A DNA stretch of 62,183 bases from Rhodobacterales bacterium HKCCE4037. Its GTDB lineage: Bacteria > Pseudomonadota > Alphaproteobacteria > Rhodobacterales > Rhodobacteraceae. The stretch is from the NCBI GenBank assembly GCA_015689645.1, contig WVSM01000013.1, forward strand, positions 1-62,183, written 5' to 3'. Shown piece after piece: positions 53,651-62,183 of this stretch. The first letter of the stretch is position 1. The number at the start of each line of letters is the position of its first letter. Made by a program: the position numbers and the translations under genes. The notes beneath the pieces were generated by a model, which worked only from the letters and a program-made list of their open reading frames with translations, was not told where the DNA came from and did no database searches.

Positions 53651-55027
53651 TCAGCCCTCGGCCAGTTTCCCCAGCACGCGCGCCCATGAGCGGATGCCGC
53701 GATGGAAGCTTTCCACGTCGTATTTCTCGTTCGGGGAATGGATGGCGTCGTCGTCCTTGCCGAAGCCGGCCAGCACCGAATCCATGCCGAGGATGGTCTT
53801 GAAGTAGCCCGCCACGGGGATCGAGCCGCCGCAGCCGATATAGGCGGCCTCGCCCGGCCATTCGTCGCTGAGCGCCTCGCGGGTTTTCTCAAAGACCGGG
53901 TGGCCGGTGTCCATCATACCGGCGGGGGCTGCACCGTGAGGCTTGAATTCGACCGAGCAATCGGGCGGCATCTGCGCCAAGACCCATTCGCGGAAATTCT
54001 CGCGCAGGCGATGCGGGTCCTGCCCGGCGACCAGTCGGAAGCTGACCTTGGCATGGGCCTTCGACGGCAGCACGGTCTTGAAGCCCGCACCGGTATAGCC
54101 GCCCCAGATGCCGTTCACCTCCGCCGTGGGGCGGGACCAGATCATCTCGAGCCCCGTGCGGCCGCGTTCGCCGGCCGGATGACTGAGACCGACGGGGCCG
54201 AGGAAGGTTTCGGGGTTGAAGCCGAGCCCGTCCCATTGCGCCTTCAACTCCGGCGAGATCTCGGGGATGCCATCGTAGAAGCCGGGCACCTGGATCACGC
54301 CATCCTCGTCGTGCAGATTGGACAGAACCTTGGTCAGCACCCGGATCGGGTTCATCGCCACGCCGCCGAACATGCCGGAATGCAGGTCGATGCGCGGGCC
54401 GGTGACGGTGAGTTCCTCTCCCAACAGGCCACGCAGTTGCGTCACGATCCCGGGCACGCCGTCGCCGTAAAGGCCGGTGTCGCAGATCAGCGCCACTTCG
54501 GCGGTCAGTTCCTTCGCGTTCTCCTCGAGGAAGGGCACCAGGGAGGGGGAGCCGCTTTCCTCTTCCCCTTCAAGGAAGATCGTGACCTTCGCAGGCAATT
54601 TGCCGGTCTCGGCCTTCCAGGCGCGGCAGGCCTCGATGAAGGTCATCAGCTGGCCCTTGTCGTCGGAGGCGCCGCGCGCGCGGATCACCTTGGCGCCGTT
54701 CTGTTCCTCGATCACCGGGTCGAACGGGTCGCGGTCCCAGAGGTCGAGCGGGTCGACGGGCTGCACGTCGTAATGGCCGTAGAACAGGACATGTGGGCCA
54801 TCGTCCGACCCGTGCGCCACGACCATCGGATGCCCCGGCGTGGGGCGCAGGGTGGCGTCGAATCCCAGTTTGGACAGCTCCTTCGTCAGCCATTCGCCGG
54901 CCTTCTTCACGTCGCCGTCATAGGCCGGGTCGGTGGAGATCGACGGGATGCGCAGAAGGTCGAACAGGCGGTCGGTGGAGGCATCGAGATCATTGTCGAT
55001 GCGGGAGAGGACGGCGTCGAGTGACAT
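53651..55027 (-). CDS. M20-family dipeptidase
   Basis: A 458-residue zinc peptidase (carnosinase/DUG1-type subgroup). The metal ligands are in FYGHYDVQPVDP (~82-93), GASDDKGQLMTFIEA (~118-132) and FLEGEEESGSPSL (~150-162); CDTGLYG and HSGMFGG follow, and GCGGSIPVAGYF (~400) and HSPNEKYDVESFHRG (~430) lie near the end. Probably cytoplasmic. The start at 55027 is the ATG. Confidence 0.94.
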   Translation of the reverse strand: MSLDAVLSRIDNDLDASTDRLFDLLRIPSISTDPAYDGDVKKAGEWLTKELSKLGFDATLRPTPGHPMVVAHGSDDGPHVLFYGHYDVQPVDPLDLWDRDPFDPVIEEQNGAKVIRARGASDDKGQLMTFIEACRAWKAETGKLPAKVTIFLEGEEESGSPSLVPFLEENAKELTAEVALICDTGLYGDGVPGIVTQLRGLLGEELTVTGPRIDLHSGMFGGVAMNPIRVLTKVLSNLHDEDGVIQVPGFYDGIPEISPELKAQWDGLGFNPETFLGPVGLSHPAGERGRTGLEMIWSRPTAEVNGIWGGYTGAGFKTVLPSKAHAKVSFRLVAGQDPHRLRENFREWVLAQMPPDCSVEFKPHGAAPAGMMDTGHPVFEKTREALSDEWPGEAAYIGCGGSIPVAGYFKTILGMDSVLAGFGKDDDAIHSPNEKYDVESFHRGIRSWARVLGKLAEG

Positions 55028-55110
55028 GGGGTGGCTCCGGGGATCTGAGTCTTTGCCTCAACGTGGCGCGTCGGCGGGGCGGGTGCAACCGGTGACACGC
55101 CGGCGGGCCC

Positions 55111-55124
55111 TTGACGCAGATCAA
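55111..55124 (+). promoter_or_regulatory. FNR/FnrL binding site upstream of hemA
   Basis: TTGAC-GCAG-ATCAA fits the FNR consensus with one mismatch and lies about 150 bases before the hemA start. FnrL control of hemA is known in Rhodobacter. Confidence 0.8.
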
Positions 55125-55267
55125 AGTGACGTGCGCGGCATTTTGTTACTTGGCCTTAACGGCCTGCGAGGCCTATGTCAGGCAAAACGGTGGCATGCCG
55201 AACGGTATGCGGCCCTTTAGCCATCGAACTGACGGGGATGCGAACACCCCGCTCAAGGAGACCGCCA

Positions 55268-56491
55268 GTGAATTACGACAATGCGCTCGACGCTGCCCTG
55301 GACAAGCTGCACGAGGAAGGCCGCTACCGCACGTTCATCGACATCGAGCGGTGCCGTGGCAACTTCCCCCACGCGGTCTGGAAAAAGCCCGATGGGTCCG
55401 AGCAGGAGATCACCGTGTGGTGCGGCAACGACTACCTCGGCATGGGCCAGCATCCGGTGGTGCTCGAAGCGATGCACGAGGCGCTGGAGGCAACGGGTGC
55501 AGGGTCCGGCGGGACGCGCAACATCTCGGGCACGACGGTCTATCACAAACGGCTCGAGGCCGAACTGGCCGATCTGCACCAGAAGGAGGCCGCGCTGGTC
55601 TTCACCTCGGCCTATATCGCCAACGACGCGACGCTGAGCACGCTGCCCAAGCTGTTCCCGGGCCTCATCATCTATTCCGACGCGCTCAACCATGCCTCGA
55701 TGATCGAAGGGGTGCGCCGCAACGGCGGGGCGAAGCGGATCTTCCGCCACAACGACGTGGCCCACCTGCGCGAGTTGCTCGAAGCCGACGACCCGGAGGC
55801 GCCGAAGCTGATCGCCTTCGAATCGATCTACTCGATGGACGGCGATTTCGGCCCGATCCGGGAGCTGTGTGACCTTGCCGACGAATTCGGCGCGCTGACC
55901 TATCTCGACGAGGTGCACGCGGTGGGCATGTATGGCCCGCGCGGCGGCGGTGTGGCGGAGCGGGACGGGTTGCTCGACCGCGTCGACATCATCAACGGCA
56001 CCCTCGGCAAGGCCTTCGGCGTGCACGGCGGCTACATCGCGGCTTCCGAGAAAATGTGCGACGCCGTAAGGTCTTACGCGCCGGGATTCATCTTCACGAC
56101 CTCGCTTCCGCCGGTCGTGGCGGCCGGTGCCGCGGCCTCGGTCCGGCATCTGAAGGGCGACCAGGCCTTGCGCGATCTGCACCAGGAGCGCGCGAAGGTC
56201 CTGAAGATGCGGCTGAAGGCGATGGGCCTGCCGATCATCGACCACGGCAGCCATATCGTGCCGGTGATCGTGGGCAATCCTGTGCACACCAAGGCGATCT
56301 CGGACATGCTGCTGGCGGATTTCGGCATCTATGCGCAGCCGATCAACTTCCCCACCGTGCCGCGCGGCACCGAACGGCTGCGGTTCACGCCGTCGCCGGT
56401 CCACACGCCCGACATGCTGGACGGATTGGTGCGCGCGATGGACGGTCTGTGGTCGCATTGCGCGCTGAACCGGCAGGATCTGGCAGGCTGA
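55268..56491 (+). CDS. hemA: 5-aminolevulinate synthase
   Basis: This 407-residue PLP enzyme condenses glycine and succinyl-CoA (C4 heme/bacteriochlorophyll route). It matches Rhodobacter HemA throughout: [75 protein letters not shown] and the PLP lysine in [18 protein letters not shown] (~245). The start is GTG at 55268 (AAGGAGA eight bases upstream, homologous N-terminus [14 protein letters not shown]); the longer frame to 55175 is not supported. FNR box upstream suggests oxygen control. Confidence 0.97.
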   Translation: MNYDNALDAALDKLHEEGRYRTFIDIERCRGNFPHAVWKKPDGSEQEITVWCGNDYLGMGQHPVVLEAMHEALEATGAGSGGTRNISGTTVYHKRLEAELADLHQKEAALVFTSAYIANDATLSTLPKLFPGLIIYSDALNHASMIEGVRRNGGAKRIFRHNDVAHLRELLEADDPEAPKLIAFESIYSMDGDFGPIRELCDLADEFGALTYLDEVHAVGMYGPRGGGVAERDGLLDRVDIINGTLGKAFGVHGGYIAASEKMCDAVRSYAPGFIFTTSLPPVVAAGAAASVRHLKGDQALRDLHQERAKVLKMRLKAMGLPIIDHGSHIVPVIVGNPVHTKAISDMLLADFGIYAQPINFPTVPRGTERLRFTPSPVHTPDMLDGLVRAMDGLWSHCALNRQDLAG

Positions 56492-56504
56492 AGCTGTTGT
56501 TTTC

Positions 56505-56540
56505 GCGCCACTTTGGCGCAAGTTCAGGCACCGTCTGAAC
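56505..56540 (+). terminator. two small hairpins after hemA
   Basis: GCGCCA-CTT-TGGCGC (56505-56519) and GTTCAG-GCACCGT-CTGAAC (56522-56540) are perfect dyads starting 13 bases after the hemA stop. No T run follows. They probably define the hemA mRNA end. Confidence 0.55.
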
Positions 56541-56746
56541 TGTCCCCAGAAAAGATGGGCGCAAACGCGCCGAAACGCAGCGTTTTTCGATGCGCCGGGG
56601 TGCACGAGGCGCATGGCCCATGCTAGGGCTGACAAAAGTCGGCGGATGTCCTTTGGGAATCATTCGTTATGGGGTAACATCTAGGGACAAACGGGATGCT
56701 CACCACTAATCGTGGTGTGTGAACCCATAGAATCGGGGCAGGCCGC

Positions 56747-58198
56747 ATGGGCCAACACGACGATCAGTATCGGGGCGACGGGCAGTGGGATGCGCAGGAC
56801 GCATTCGACCCGGCCACCCGTGCCGATCCGGCCTCCGACACGACCCCTGCATTCGACGGATACGATCTGAACGACGTCCCGCTCGGCGACCTGCTGCGCG
56901 GCGAGCGCGCGACCCTCGGGAAATCGCTGCTGGACGTGGAGCGCGAACTGCGCATCCGCGCGACTTACATTGCTGCCATCGAGAATGGCGATGTCGGCGC
57001 GTTCCAGTCGCCGGGCTTCATTGCCGGCTACGTCCGCTCCTACGCGCGCTACCTCGGGATCGACCCGGAATGGACCTTCCGCCGCTTCTGCGAAGGCACC
57101 GGGTTCCGGGGCATTCATGGCGGCGCTGCGGGGCAGGCGCGCGAGGTCAAGCGCCACGTCGGCGACGCGCCCAAGAGGCTCGACCCGAACGAGGTCATGT
57201 CCTCGACCCGCATCTCCTACGCGCCGGTGCGCGACAGCCTGTTTTCGCGGGTGGAACCCGGTGCGCTCGGCTCGGTCGCGGTGCTGGTCGTCCTGGCCTG
57301 TGGCATCGGCTACGGCGCGTGGGCGATCCTGCATGACATCCAGCGCCTGAACATCGCCCCCATCGACGAAGCCCCCGCCGCGCCGCTGGCGCAACTCGAC
57401 CCGCTGGCCGGGGCCGAGGAAGGCGCGTTCGACGTCGCGCAGGGCTTCGACATCGCCGTGCCCGGCCCGGACACCGCTGACCGGCTCTATCGGCCGCAGG
57501 CGCTTGAAGCGCCCGTCCTGACGCCGCGCGACGGGGCCATCGGAACGGTTGACCCCGACGAGGTCGGCACGCTGGCAAACGCCGCCCCGCGCAATGCGCC
57601 GCAACTGGGCGAAGCAGCGGACTCCGCGCCCGTGGTGCAGGTGACCCAGGCCAGCGACCAGGTGATGATCTTCGCGACGCGCCCGACCTGGGTGCGCGTA
57701 TCCTCGCCCGATGGCGACACGATCTACGAGGCGACGCTGGACGCGGGCGACAGCTACGTGATCCCCGAAAGCGACAGCGTGCCCACCCTGCGCTCGGGCA
57801 ATGCCGGTTCGCTCTATTTCGCGGTCAACGGCGTGGCGCTGGGGCCTGCCGGTGTCGGCGCTTCCATCGTGCGCGACGTGGAACTGACGGCGGATGCGCT
57901 GAGCGCGGCCTATTCCATCGCCGATACGGAGGCCGACCCGGACCTGACGGAAGTCGCCTCGCTGGTGCTCGATGCCGCCGCGATCCCGGCGGCCCCGGTG
58001 GAAGTGCCGCAGCAGCCGCAACAGCAATCGGTGGTCTACGACCCGACGGGCGCCGCAGCCGGACAGGTGGAAACGGCGCTGACGCTGTTCCCCGAGATCC
58101 CCGCCGACGTGGCCGCCGCGATCATTGCCTCGAACGCGCTGCCGGTGACGGTGCTGTCGCCCGGCACCGACACGCAGCGCCCGCTGCCGCGCCCCTGA
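56747..58198 (+). CDS. rodZ: RodZ-like helix-turn-helix membrane protein
   Basis: A 483-residue protein with an acidic N-terminal tail, then an HTH_25-type domain (LGDLLRGERATLGKSLLDVE, then TYIAAIENGDVGAFQSPGFI, ~45-110). A membrane segment lies near 173-192 (SVAVLVVLACGIGYGAWAIL), followed by a disordered periplasmic linker and a C-terminal DUF4115 beta domain (~300-395, PTWVRVSSPDGDTIYEATLD). This is the layout of cell-shape factor RodZ. It is directly before ispG, the usual context. Confidence 0.9.
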   Translation: MGQHDDQYRGDGQWDAQDAFDPATRADPASDTTPAFDGYDLNDVPLGDLLRGERATLGKSLLDVERELRIRATYIAAIENGDVGAFQSPGFIAGYVRSYARYLGIDPEWTFRRFCEGTGFRGIHGGAAGQAREVKRHVGDAPKRLDPNEVMSSTRISYAPVRDSLFSRVEPGALGSVAVLVVLACGIGYGAWAILHDIQRLNIAPIDEAPAAPLAQLDPLAGAEEGAFDVAQGFDIAVPGPDTADRLYRPQALEAPVLTPRDGAIGTVDPDEVGTLANAAPRNAPQLGEAADSAPVVQVTQASDQVMIFATRPTWVRVSSPDGDTIYEATLDAGDSYVIPESDSVPTLRSGNAGSLYFAVNGVALGPAGVGASIVRDVELTADALSAAYSIADTEADPDLTEVASLVLDAAAIPAAPVEVPQQPQQQSVVYDPTGAAAGQVETALTLFPEIPADVAAAIIASNALPVTVLSPGTDTQRPLPRP

Positions 58199-58281
58199 CG
58201 CCGCGCGCGCACCTTCTTCGCATTGTTTCCCGCGCCTGAGGCGATTACCTATGCAGCAAGACTGCAGGAGGCTGGCTGACC

Positions 58282-59415
58282 ATGTCCCACAATCCGATCC
58301 GACCCTGGCGTGACATCGACCGGCGCAAGACCCGTCAGATCATGGTGGGCAACGTGCCCGTCGGCGGCGATGCCCCGATTTCCGTGCAGACCATGACCAA
58401 CACGCTGACGACCGATGCGAAGTCGACCATCGCGCAGGTGCAGGCGGCGGCCGAGGCCGGGGCCGATATCGTGCGCGTCTCGGTGCCCGATCAGGACAGC
58501 GCGAAGGCGCTGAAGGAGATCGTGGCCGAAAGCCCGGTTCCCATCGTGGCCGACATCCATTTCCACTACAAACGCGGCATCGAAGCGGCCGAGGCGGGTG
58601 CGGCCTGCCTGCGCATCAACCCCGGCAACATCGGCGCGCCCGAGCGTGTGCGGGAGGTCATCAAGGCGGCCCGCGACAACAATTGCTCGATCCGGATCGG
58701 CGTGAACGCGGGCTCGCTGGAGCGGCACCTGCTGGAGAAATACGGCGAGCCGACGCCCGACGCGATGGTCGAAAGCGGCCTCGATCACATCAAGATCCTC
58801 GAAGACAACGATTTCCTGAACTTCAAGATCTCGCTCAAGGCCTCGGACATCTTCATGACCATGGCCGCCTACCAGCAGCTGGCCGAACAGACCGACGCGC
58901 CGTTTCACCTTGGCATCACCGAGGCCGGCGGTTTCGTGGGCGGCACAGTGAAATCCGCGATCGGCCTTGGCAACCTGCTGTGGATGGGGCTTGGCGACAC
59001 GATGCGCGTGTCGTTGAGCGCGGACCCGGTGGAAGAGGTCAAGATCGGCTTCGAGATCCTGAAATCGCTGGGGCTGCGGCACAGGGGCGTGAACATCATC
59101 TCCTGCCCGTCCTGCGCGCGGCAGGGCTTCGACGTCATCAAGACGGTCGAGACGCTGGAAAAACGGCTGGAGCACATCAAGACTCCGATGAGCCTGTCGA
59201 TCATCGGCTGCGTGGTGAACGGCCCGGGCGAGGCGCTGATGACCGACGTGGGCTTCACCGGCGGCGGCGCTGGGTCGGGCATGGTCTATCTTGCGGGCAA
59301 GCAGAGCCACAAGATGAGCAACGACCAGATGGTCGATCACATCGTCGAACAGGTCGAGAAGAAGGCCGAGGAGATCGAGGCCGCGGCTGCCGCCGCAGGG
59401 CAGGCGGCGGAATAA
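58282..59415 (+). CDS. ispG: 4-hydroxy-3-methylbut-2-en-1-yl diphosphate synthase
   Basis: This 377-residue [4Fe-4S] enzyme of the MEP isoprenoid pathway converts MEcPP to HMBPP. Landmarks: [20 protein letters not shown] (~19-38), [46 protein letters not shown] and the cluster Cys residues in [14 protein letters not shown] (~273-286) and [12 protein letters not shown] (~305-316). GGAGGCTGGCTGACC before the ATG is a fair ribosome site. The rodZ-ispG order is common in alphaproteobacteria. Confidence 0.98.
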   Translation: MSHNPIRPWRDIDRRKTRQIMVGNVPVGGDAPISVQTMTNTLTTDAKSTIAQVQAAAEAGADIVRVSVPDQDSAKALKEIVAESPVPIVADIHFHYKRGIEAAEAGAACLRINPGNIGAPERVREVIKAARDNNCSIRIGVNAGSLERHLLEKYGEPTPDAMVESGLDHIKILEDNDFLNFKISLKASDIFMTMAAYQQLAEQTDAPFHLGITEAGGFVGGTVKSAIGLGNLLWMGLGDTMRVSLSADPVEEVKIGFEILKSLGLRHRGVNIISCPSCARQGFDVIKTVETLEKRLEHIKTPMSLSIIGCVVNGPGEALMTDVGFTGGGAGSGMVYLAGKQSHKMSNDQMVDHIVEQVEKKAEEIEAAAAAAGQAAE

Positions 59416-59531
59416 TCCGAAATGGCACGAAACCCGATGCGCCCCGGCGCGTTAGGCCGGGAAGCCCTTGCAAATCAGCGGGGGCCTTTGAGATGCGGAC
59501 CGTTCGGTCTTGCAACAGGAAGGACAGAGAC

Positions 59532-59912
59532 ATGGCAAAGACAGCACAAGATTACCTCGACGCCGCCAAGGCAACCGTTCCCACGCTTTCCACCGAAGAG
59601 GCCATTGCGCGCCACGGCAAGGAGGGCGCGCTGTTCATCGATGTGCGCGACAGCGCCGATATCGAGAAGAGCGGCACGATTGCCGGCGCGCACCGCGTGC
59701 CGCGCGGCATGATCGAATTCCGCGCCGACCCGGCGGTGGAGCAGCTCTACAACCCGATCTTCAAGAAGGACGCGGAGATCTACCTGATCTGCGGGGCAGG
59801 CGGGCAGGCCGCGCTGTCGGGCAAGACGCTGCAGGAGATGGGCTTCACGAACGTCACCAACATCGGTGGCTTCCCCGCGTGGAAAGAGGCGGGCGGCCCG
59901 ACCGAGGCGTAA
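59532..59912 (+). CDS. rhodanese-like domain protein
   Basis: A 126-residue single-domain rhodanese. ALFIDVRDSADIEKSGTIAG and AHRVPRGMIEFR precede the active loop, where the catalytic Cys is in LICGAGGQAALSG (~87). The usual C-x4-R loop ends in Gln here (CGAGGQ), so the anion-binding arginine is replaced; sulfurtransferase activity is doubtful. FPAWKEAGGP ends it. AAGGACAGAG precedes the ATG. Confidence 0.9.
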   Translation: MAKTAQDYLDAAKATVPTLSTEEAIARHGKEGALFIDVRDSADIEKSGTIAGAHRVPRGMIEFRADPAVEQLYNPIFKKDAEIYLICGAGGQAALSGKTLQEMGFTNVTNIGGFPAWKEAGGPTEA

Positions 59913-59935
59913 GCGCCGCGCCGATATGACGAGCA

Positions 59936-59962
59936 GACCCCGGATCACCGCCGGGGTCTTTT
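59936..59962 (+). terminator. intrinsic terminator after the rhodanese gene
   Basis: An 8-bp stem GACCCCGG / CCGGGGTC with a seven-base loop is followed by TTTT, 24 bases beyond the stop. Confidence 0.9.
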
Positions 59963-59994
59963 CGCAGGGCCAACATATCACCGCCAGCGCGCGC

Positions 59995-60060
59995 GCCCCT
60001 TCATCTTGCCGGACAAACCTCGGGGGAATCGCCGCAAAGCGATGGGGGCAGCGCCCCCCT
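59995..60060 (+). repeat. dispersed intergenic repeat, copy 3
   Basis: GCGCCCCTTCATCTTGCC starts the block, followed by GGACAAACCTCGGGGG, then AATCGCC-GCAAAGCGAT and GGGGGCAGCGCCCCCC. The first part matches copies at 1201-1270 (reverse) and 5945-6000, and the ending CAGCGCCCCCC matches copy 1. Confidence 0.7.
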
Positions 60061-60134
60061 GCAACTGGACACTCCAGCTTGAGCCTGCGCGGGGCGGCTG
60101 CTAGCTACACGGGGTCACGAGGGGAGACGCCGCC

Positions 60135-61556
60135 ATGGGCCTGATCGCAGACTTGCCACGCAACGAGGATGGCATCGCCACGGCGCTGGCTGTGCTGACG
60201 CAACGCTTCGGGGCGCGGGTCGAAACCGGGCAGTCGCTTCGCGAACAGCATGGCCACACGACGACGTGGCTCGGCAACCAGCCGCCCGACGCGGTGATCT
60301 TCCCGCAATCGACGGAAGAGGTGCAGGAAATCGTGCGCATCTGCGCCACCCACCGCGTGCCGGTCATCCCCTTCGGCACCGGCACCTCGCTTGAGGGGCA
60401 CGTGAATGCACCCGCAGGGGGCATCAGCCTCGATTTCAGCCAGATGAACCGGATTCTCGCGGTGCATGCCGAGGATATGGACGTCACGATCCAGCCCGGC
60501 GTCACCCGCAAGGCGCTGAACACCCATCTGCGCGATACGGGTCTGTTCTTCCCGATCGACCCGGGTGCCGATGCCTCGCTTGGCGGGATGGCCGCGACGA
60601 ACGCGAGCGGCACCTGCGCGGTGCGTTATGGCACGATGAAGGACAACGTGCTGGCGCTGAAGGCTGTCTTGCCCTCGGGCGAGGTCGTGACCAGCGCGAA
60701 GCGGGCGCGGAAATCCTCGGCCGGATATGACCTGACGCGGCTGATCGTCGGCAGCGAGGGCACGCTGGGGCTGATCACCGAACTGACGCTGAAGTTGCAG
60801 GGCATCCCCGAGGCGACGAGTGCCGCGACCTGTTCCTTCCCGAGCGTCGAGGCCGCCTGCAACACGGTCATCGCCGCGTTCCAATACGGGCTGCCGGTGG
60901 CGCGGATCGAGCTTCTGAACGCGGTGCAGGTCAGGGCCTGCAACGCCTATTCCAAGCTCAACCTCCCCGAGACCCCGCTGTTGCTGCTGGAGTTCCATGG
61001 CACCGAGGCGGGTGTGACCGAACAGGCCGAGGTCTTCGGCGAGATCGCGGGCGAGTTCGGCGGGACGGAGTTCACCTTCACGACCCGCGAGGAAGAGCGC
61101 AACGCCCTCTGGCAGGCCCGCCACGATGCCTATTGGGCGGCATTGGCCTATCAGCCGGGCGCGCAGGCGCTGTCGACGGATGTTTGCGTGCCGCTGTCAC
61201 GGCTGGCCGATTGCGTGACGGAGACCGAGCACAAGCTCGAGGAGCTGGGGATCACGGCCCCAGTCGTCGGCCATGTCGGAGACGGGAATTTCCACGCGCT
61301 CCTGCTGATCGACATGGACAAGCCTGAGGAAATCGCCAGGGCCGAAGGGTTCGTCGGCTGGCTCAACGACCTGGCGATCTCGATGGATGGCACCTGCACC
61401 GGCGAGCACGGGATCGGGCAGGGCAAGGCGAAATATCTCGAACGGGAACTGGGGGCCGGGGCGATGGACATGATGGCCGCGATCAAGCGCGGGATTGATC
61501 CCGACAACATCTTCAACCCGGGCAAGATGCGCCTGCCGAACGGGGCGGTCGACTGA
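60135..61556 (+). CDS. FAD-linked D-lactate/glycolate-type dehydrogenase
   Basis: A 473-residue FAD_binding_4 enzyme of the GlcD/Dld family. The FAD domain contains PVIPFGTGTSLEGHVNAPAG (~75-95), LGGMAATNASGTCAVRYGTM, NVLALKAVLPSGEVV and GSEGTLGLITELTLKL. The C-terminal domain ends with HVGDGNFHALLLIDM (~380) and GEHGIGQGKAKYLEREL. Substrate is a 2-hydroxy acid, most likely D-lactate. GAGGGGAGAC precedes the ATG. The next gene starts in the stop codon (TGATG). Confidence 0.92.
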   Translation: MGLIADLPRNEDGIATALAVLTQRFGARVETGQSLREQHGHTTTWLGNQPPDAVIFPQSTEEVQEIVRICATHRVPVIPFGTGTSLEGHVNAPAGGISLDFSQMNRILAVHAEDMDVTIQPGVTRKALNTHLRDTGLFFPIDPGADASLGGMAATNASGTCAVRYGTMKDNVLALKAVLPSGEVVTSAKRARKSSAGYDLTRLIVGSEGTLGLITELTLKLQGIPEATSAATCSFPSVEAACNTVIAAFQYGLPVARIELLNAVQVRACNAYSKLNLPETPLLLLEFHGTEAGVTEQAEVFGEIAGEFGGTEFTFTTREEERNALWQARHDAYWAALAYQPGAQALSTDVCVPLSRLADCVTETEHKLEELGITAPVVGHVGDGNFHALLLIDMDKPEEIARAEGFVGWLNDLAISMDGTCTGEHGIGQGKAKYLERELGAGAMDMMAAIKRGIDPDNIFNPGKMRLPNGAVD

Positions 61557-62183
61557 TGGTGCGCCCGGTCGCGTCCTCCGTCCCGTCGGCCCATACCGAG
61601 CCGCACCTGTCTGGAAGATCTGGCTGGCTGCGTGCCGCCGTGATGGGGGCCAATGACGGCATCCTGTCGACCGCGTCGCTGATCGCGGGGGTGGCTGCCG
61701 GGTCGGGGGACAAGCCGGTGATCCTTCTGGCCGGTCTGGCGGGGATGGTCGCGGGCGCGCTGAGCATGGCGGCGGGCGAATTCGTGTCGGTCTCCAGCCA
61801 GGCGGACGTGGAGAAGGCCGACGTGGCCCGCGAAAAGCGTGAGCTGGAGCGCAACCCCGACGGTGAGCTTGCGGAATTGCAGGCGATCTACGAGGAGCGC
61901 GGCCTGCGCCCCGATCTGGCTGCCGAGGTCGCTGACGAGCTGACCCGTCACGATGCCCTGACCGCCCACCTGCGCGACGAGATCGGGCTGACCGACCTGT
62001 CGCCGCCACGCCCGGTGCAGGCGGCGGTCGTCTCGGCGGCGACCTTTGCGGCGGGCGCCGCCGTGCCGCTGGGGGTTGCGGCACTTGCGCCGGTGTCCAC
62101 GCTGATCCTGTGGGTCGCGGTCAGCACGCTGGCCGCCTCCGCCTCTTTTTCTTGCAGCCCCCGATCTGCCTTACCCCGACCCG
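61556..62183 (+). CDS. VIT1/CCC1 family transporter (3' end outside window)
   Basis: The frame from the ATG at 61556 is open to the last base (209 codons). It shows GWLRAAVMGANDGILSTASL (~24-43), VAGVAAGS, ALSMAAGEFVSVSSQADVEK (~70-90) and a helical Glu-rich cytoplasmic loop, as in VIT1/CCC1 iron/manganese transporters. A second hydrophobic half begins near 155. The last ~14 residues (ending SFSCSPRSALPRP) do not fit the family's hydrophobic helix, so the end may be frameshifted or of poor quality. Start overlaps the upstream stop by one base. Confidence 0.85.
   Translation, partial: MVRPVASSVPSAHTEPHLSGRSGWLRAAVMGANDGILSTASLIAGVAAGSGDKPVILLAGLAGMVAGALSMAAGEFVSVSSQADVEKADVAREKRELERNPDGELAELQAIYEERGLRPDLAAEVADELTRHDALTAHLRDEIGLTDLSPPRPVQAAVVSAATFAAGAAVPLGVAALAPVSTLILWVAVSTLAASASFSCSPRSALPRP

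Overview
The window is a GC-rich chromosomal segment of an alphaproteobacterium, almost certainly a member of the Rhodobacteraceae (Roseobacter-like). This is inferred from a 5-aminolevulinate synthase very close to the Rhodobacter HemA type, FnrL-type TTGAC-N4-ATCAA boxes, a TakP-like TRAP transporter with a Tat signal, a bacterial aminoacyl-tRNA-protein transferase (Bpt), tandem DUF2852 genes, and the typical gene pairs rodZ-ispG and parE-lipoprotein. There are no rRNA or tRNA genes, no CRISPR array, no transposase and no phage genes. Most of the window is ordinary core chromosome; the accessory-looking parts are around 44.1-45.6 kb and 48.1-50.4 kb.

Layout. 0-6.5 kb: the end of a divergent polysaccharide deacetylase, then leftward trpE coupled to ppiD, an aminotransferase and ssb. 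6.7-10.6 kb: a lytic transglycosylase with a small membrane protein, a Rieske oxygenase with an 80-aa partner, an ECF sigma factor and a divergent EF-hand protein. 10.8-17.7 kb: a leftward branched-chain amino-acid region. It starts with a leader peptide (16 aa, with Ile-Val-Val-Leu-Val) and attenuator in front of acetolactate synthase large subunit, then uspA and a BCCT transporter, three secreted proteins and the small subunit ilvH. The two ilv subunits are about 4 kb apart, and two of the secreted proteins are paralogues flanking ilvH. 18.2-22.7 kb: a three-gene TRAP transporter for an organic (probably 2-oxo) acid. 23-28 kb: a VOC protein with bpt, an RDD protein, two DUF2852 proteins, an ArsR-SRPBCC pair and small enzymes.

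28-37.3 kb: a valine catabolic cluster (mmsB, 3-hydroxyisobutyryl-CoA hydrolase, isobutyryl-CoA dehydrogenase, mmsA and a divergent LysR regulator). It is interrupted by a YbdK-type ligase and several small unknown genes. 37.3-43.9 kb: housekeeping genes (CBS protein, coaD, two cyclophilins, ABC-F ATPase), a metalloprotease-like lipoprotein, an FNR-boxed cytochrome c and two small enzymes. 44.1-48 kb: a DUF2726 nuclease-fold protein, an AT-richer membrane protein of unknown function, a lipoprotein and parE. 48.2-50.4 kb: three tandem paralogues with a Flp-pilin-like N-terminus and a shared, unrecognised C-terminal domain ending in a YYFGF-type motif. 50.5-62.2 kb: a DUF1007/NicO metal export pair, MATE pump, M20 peptidase, hemA with an upstream FNR box, rodZ, ispG, a rhodanese, an FAD-linked lactate/glycolate-type dehydrogenase and the start of a VIT1/CCC1 transporter.

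The most interesting signals are the pilin-like trio; a three-copy 72-73 bp intergenic element made of a 16-bp palindrome (consensus TGTGCAAGCTTGCACA) at a fixed distance from a TTAA-N7-TTAA (CtrA-like) site; the ilv attenuator; paired perfect palindromes with a TTCGTACGAA core in the valine cluster; and a dispersed repeat sharing a TTCATCTTGCC core. Functions are inferred from recognisable protein sequence; no database search was possible.
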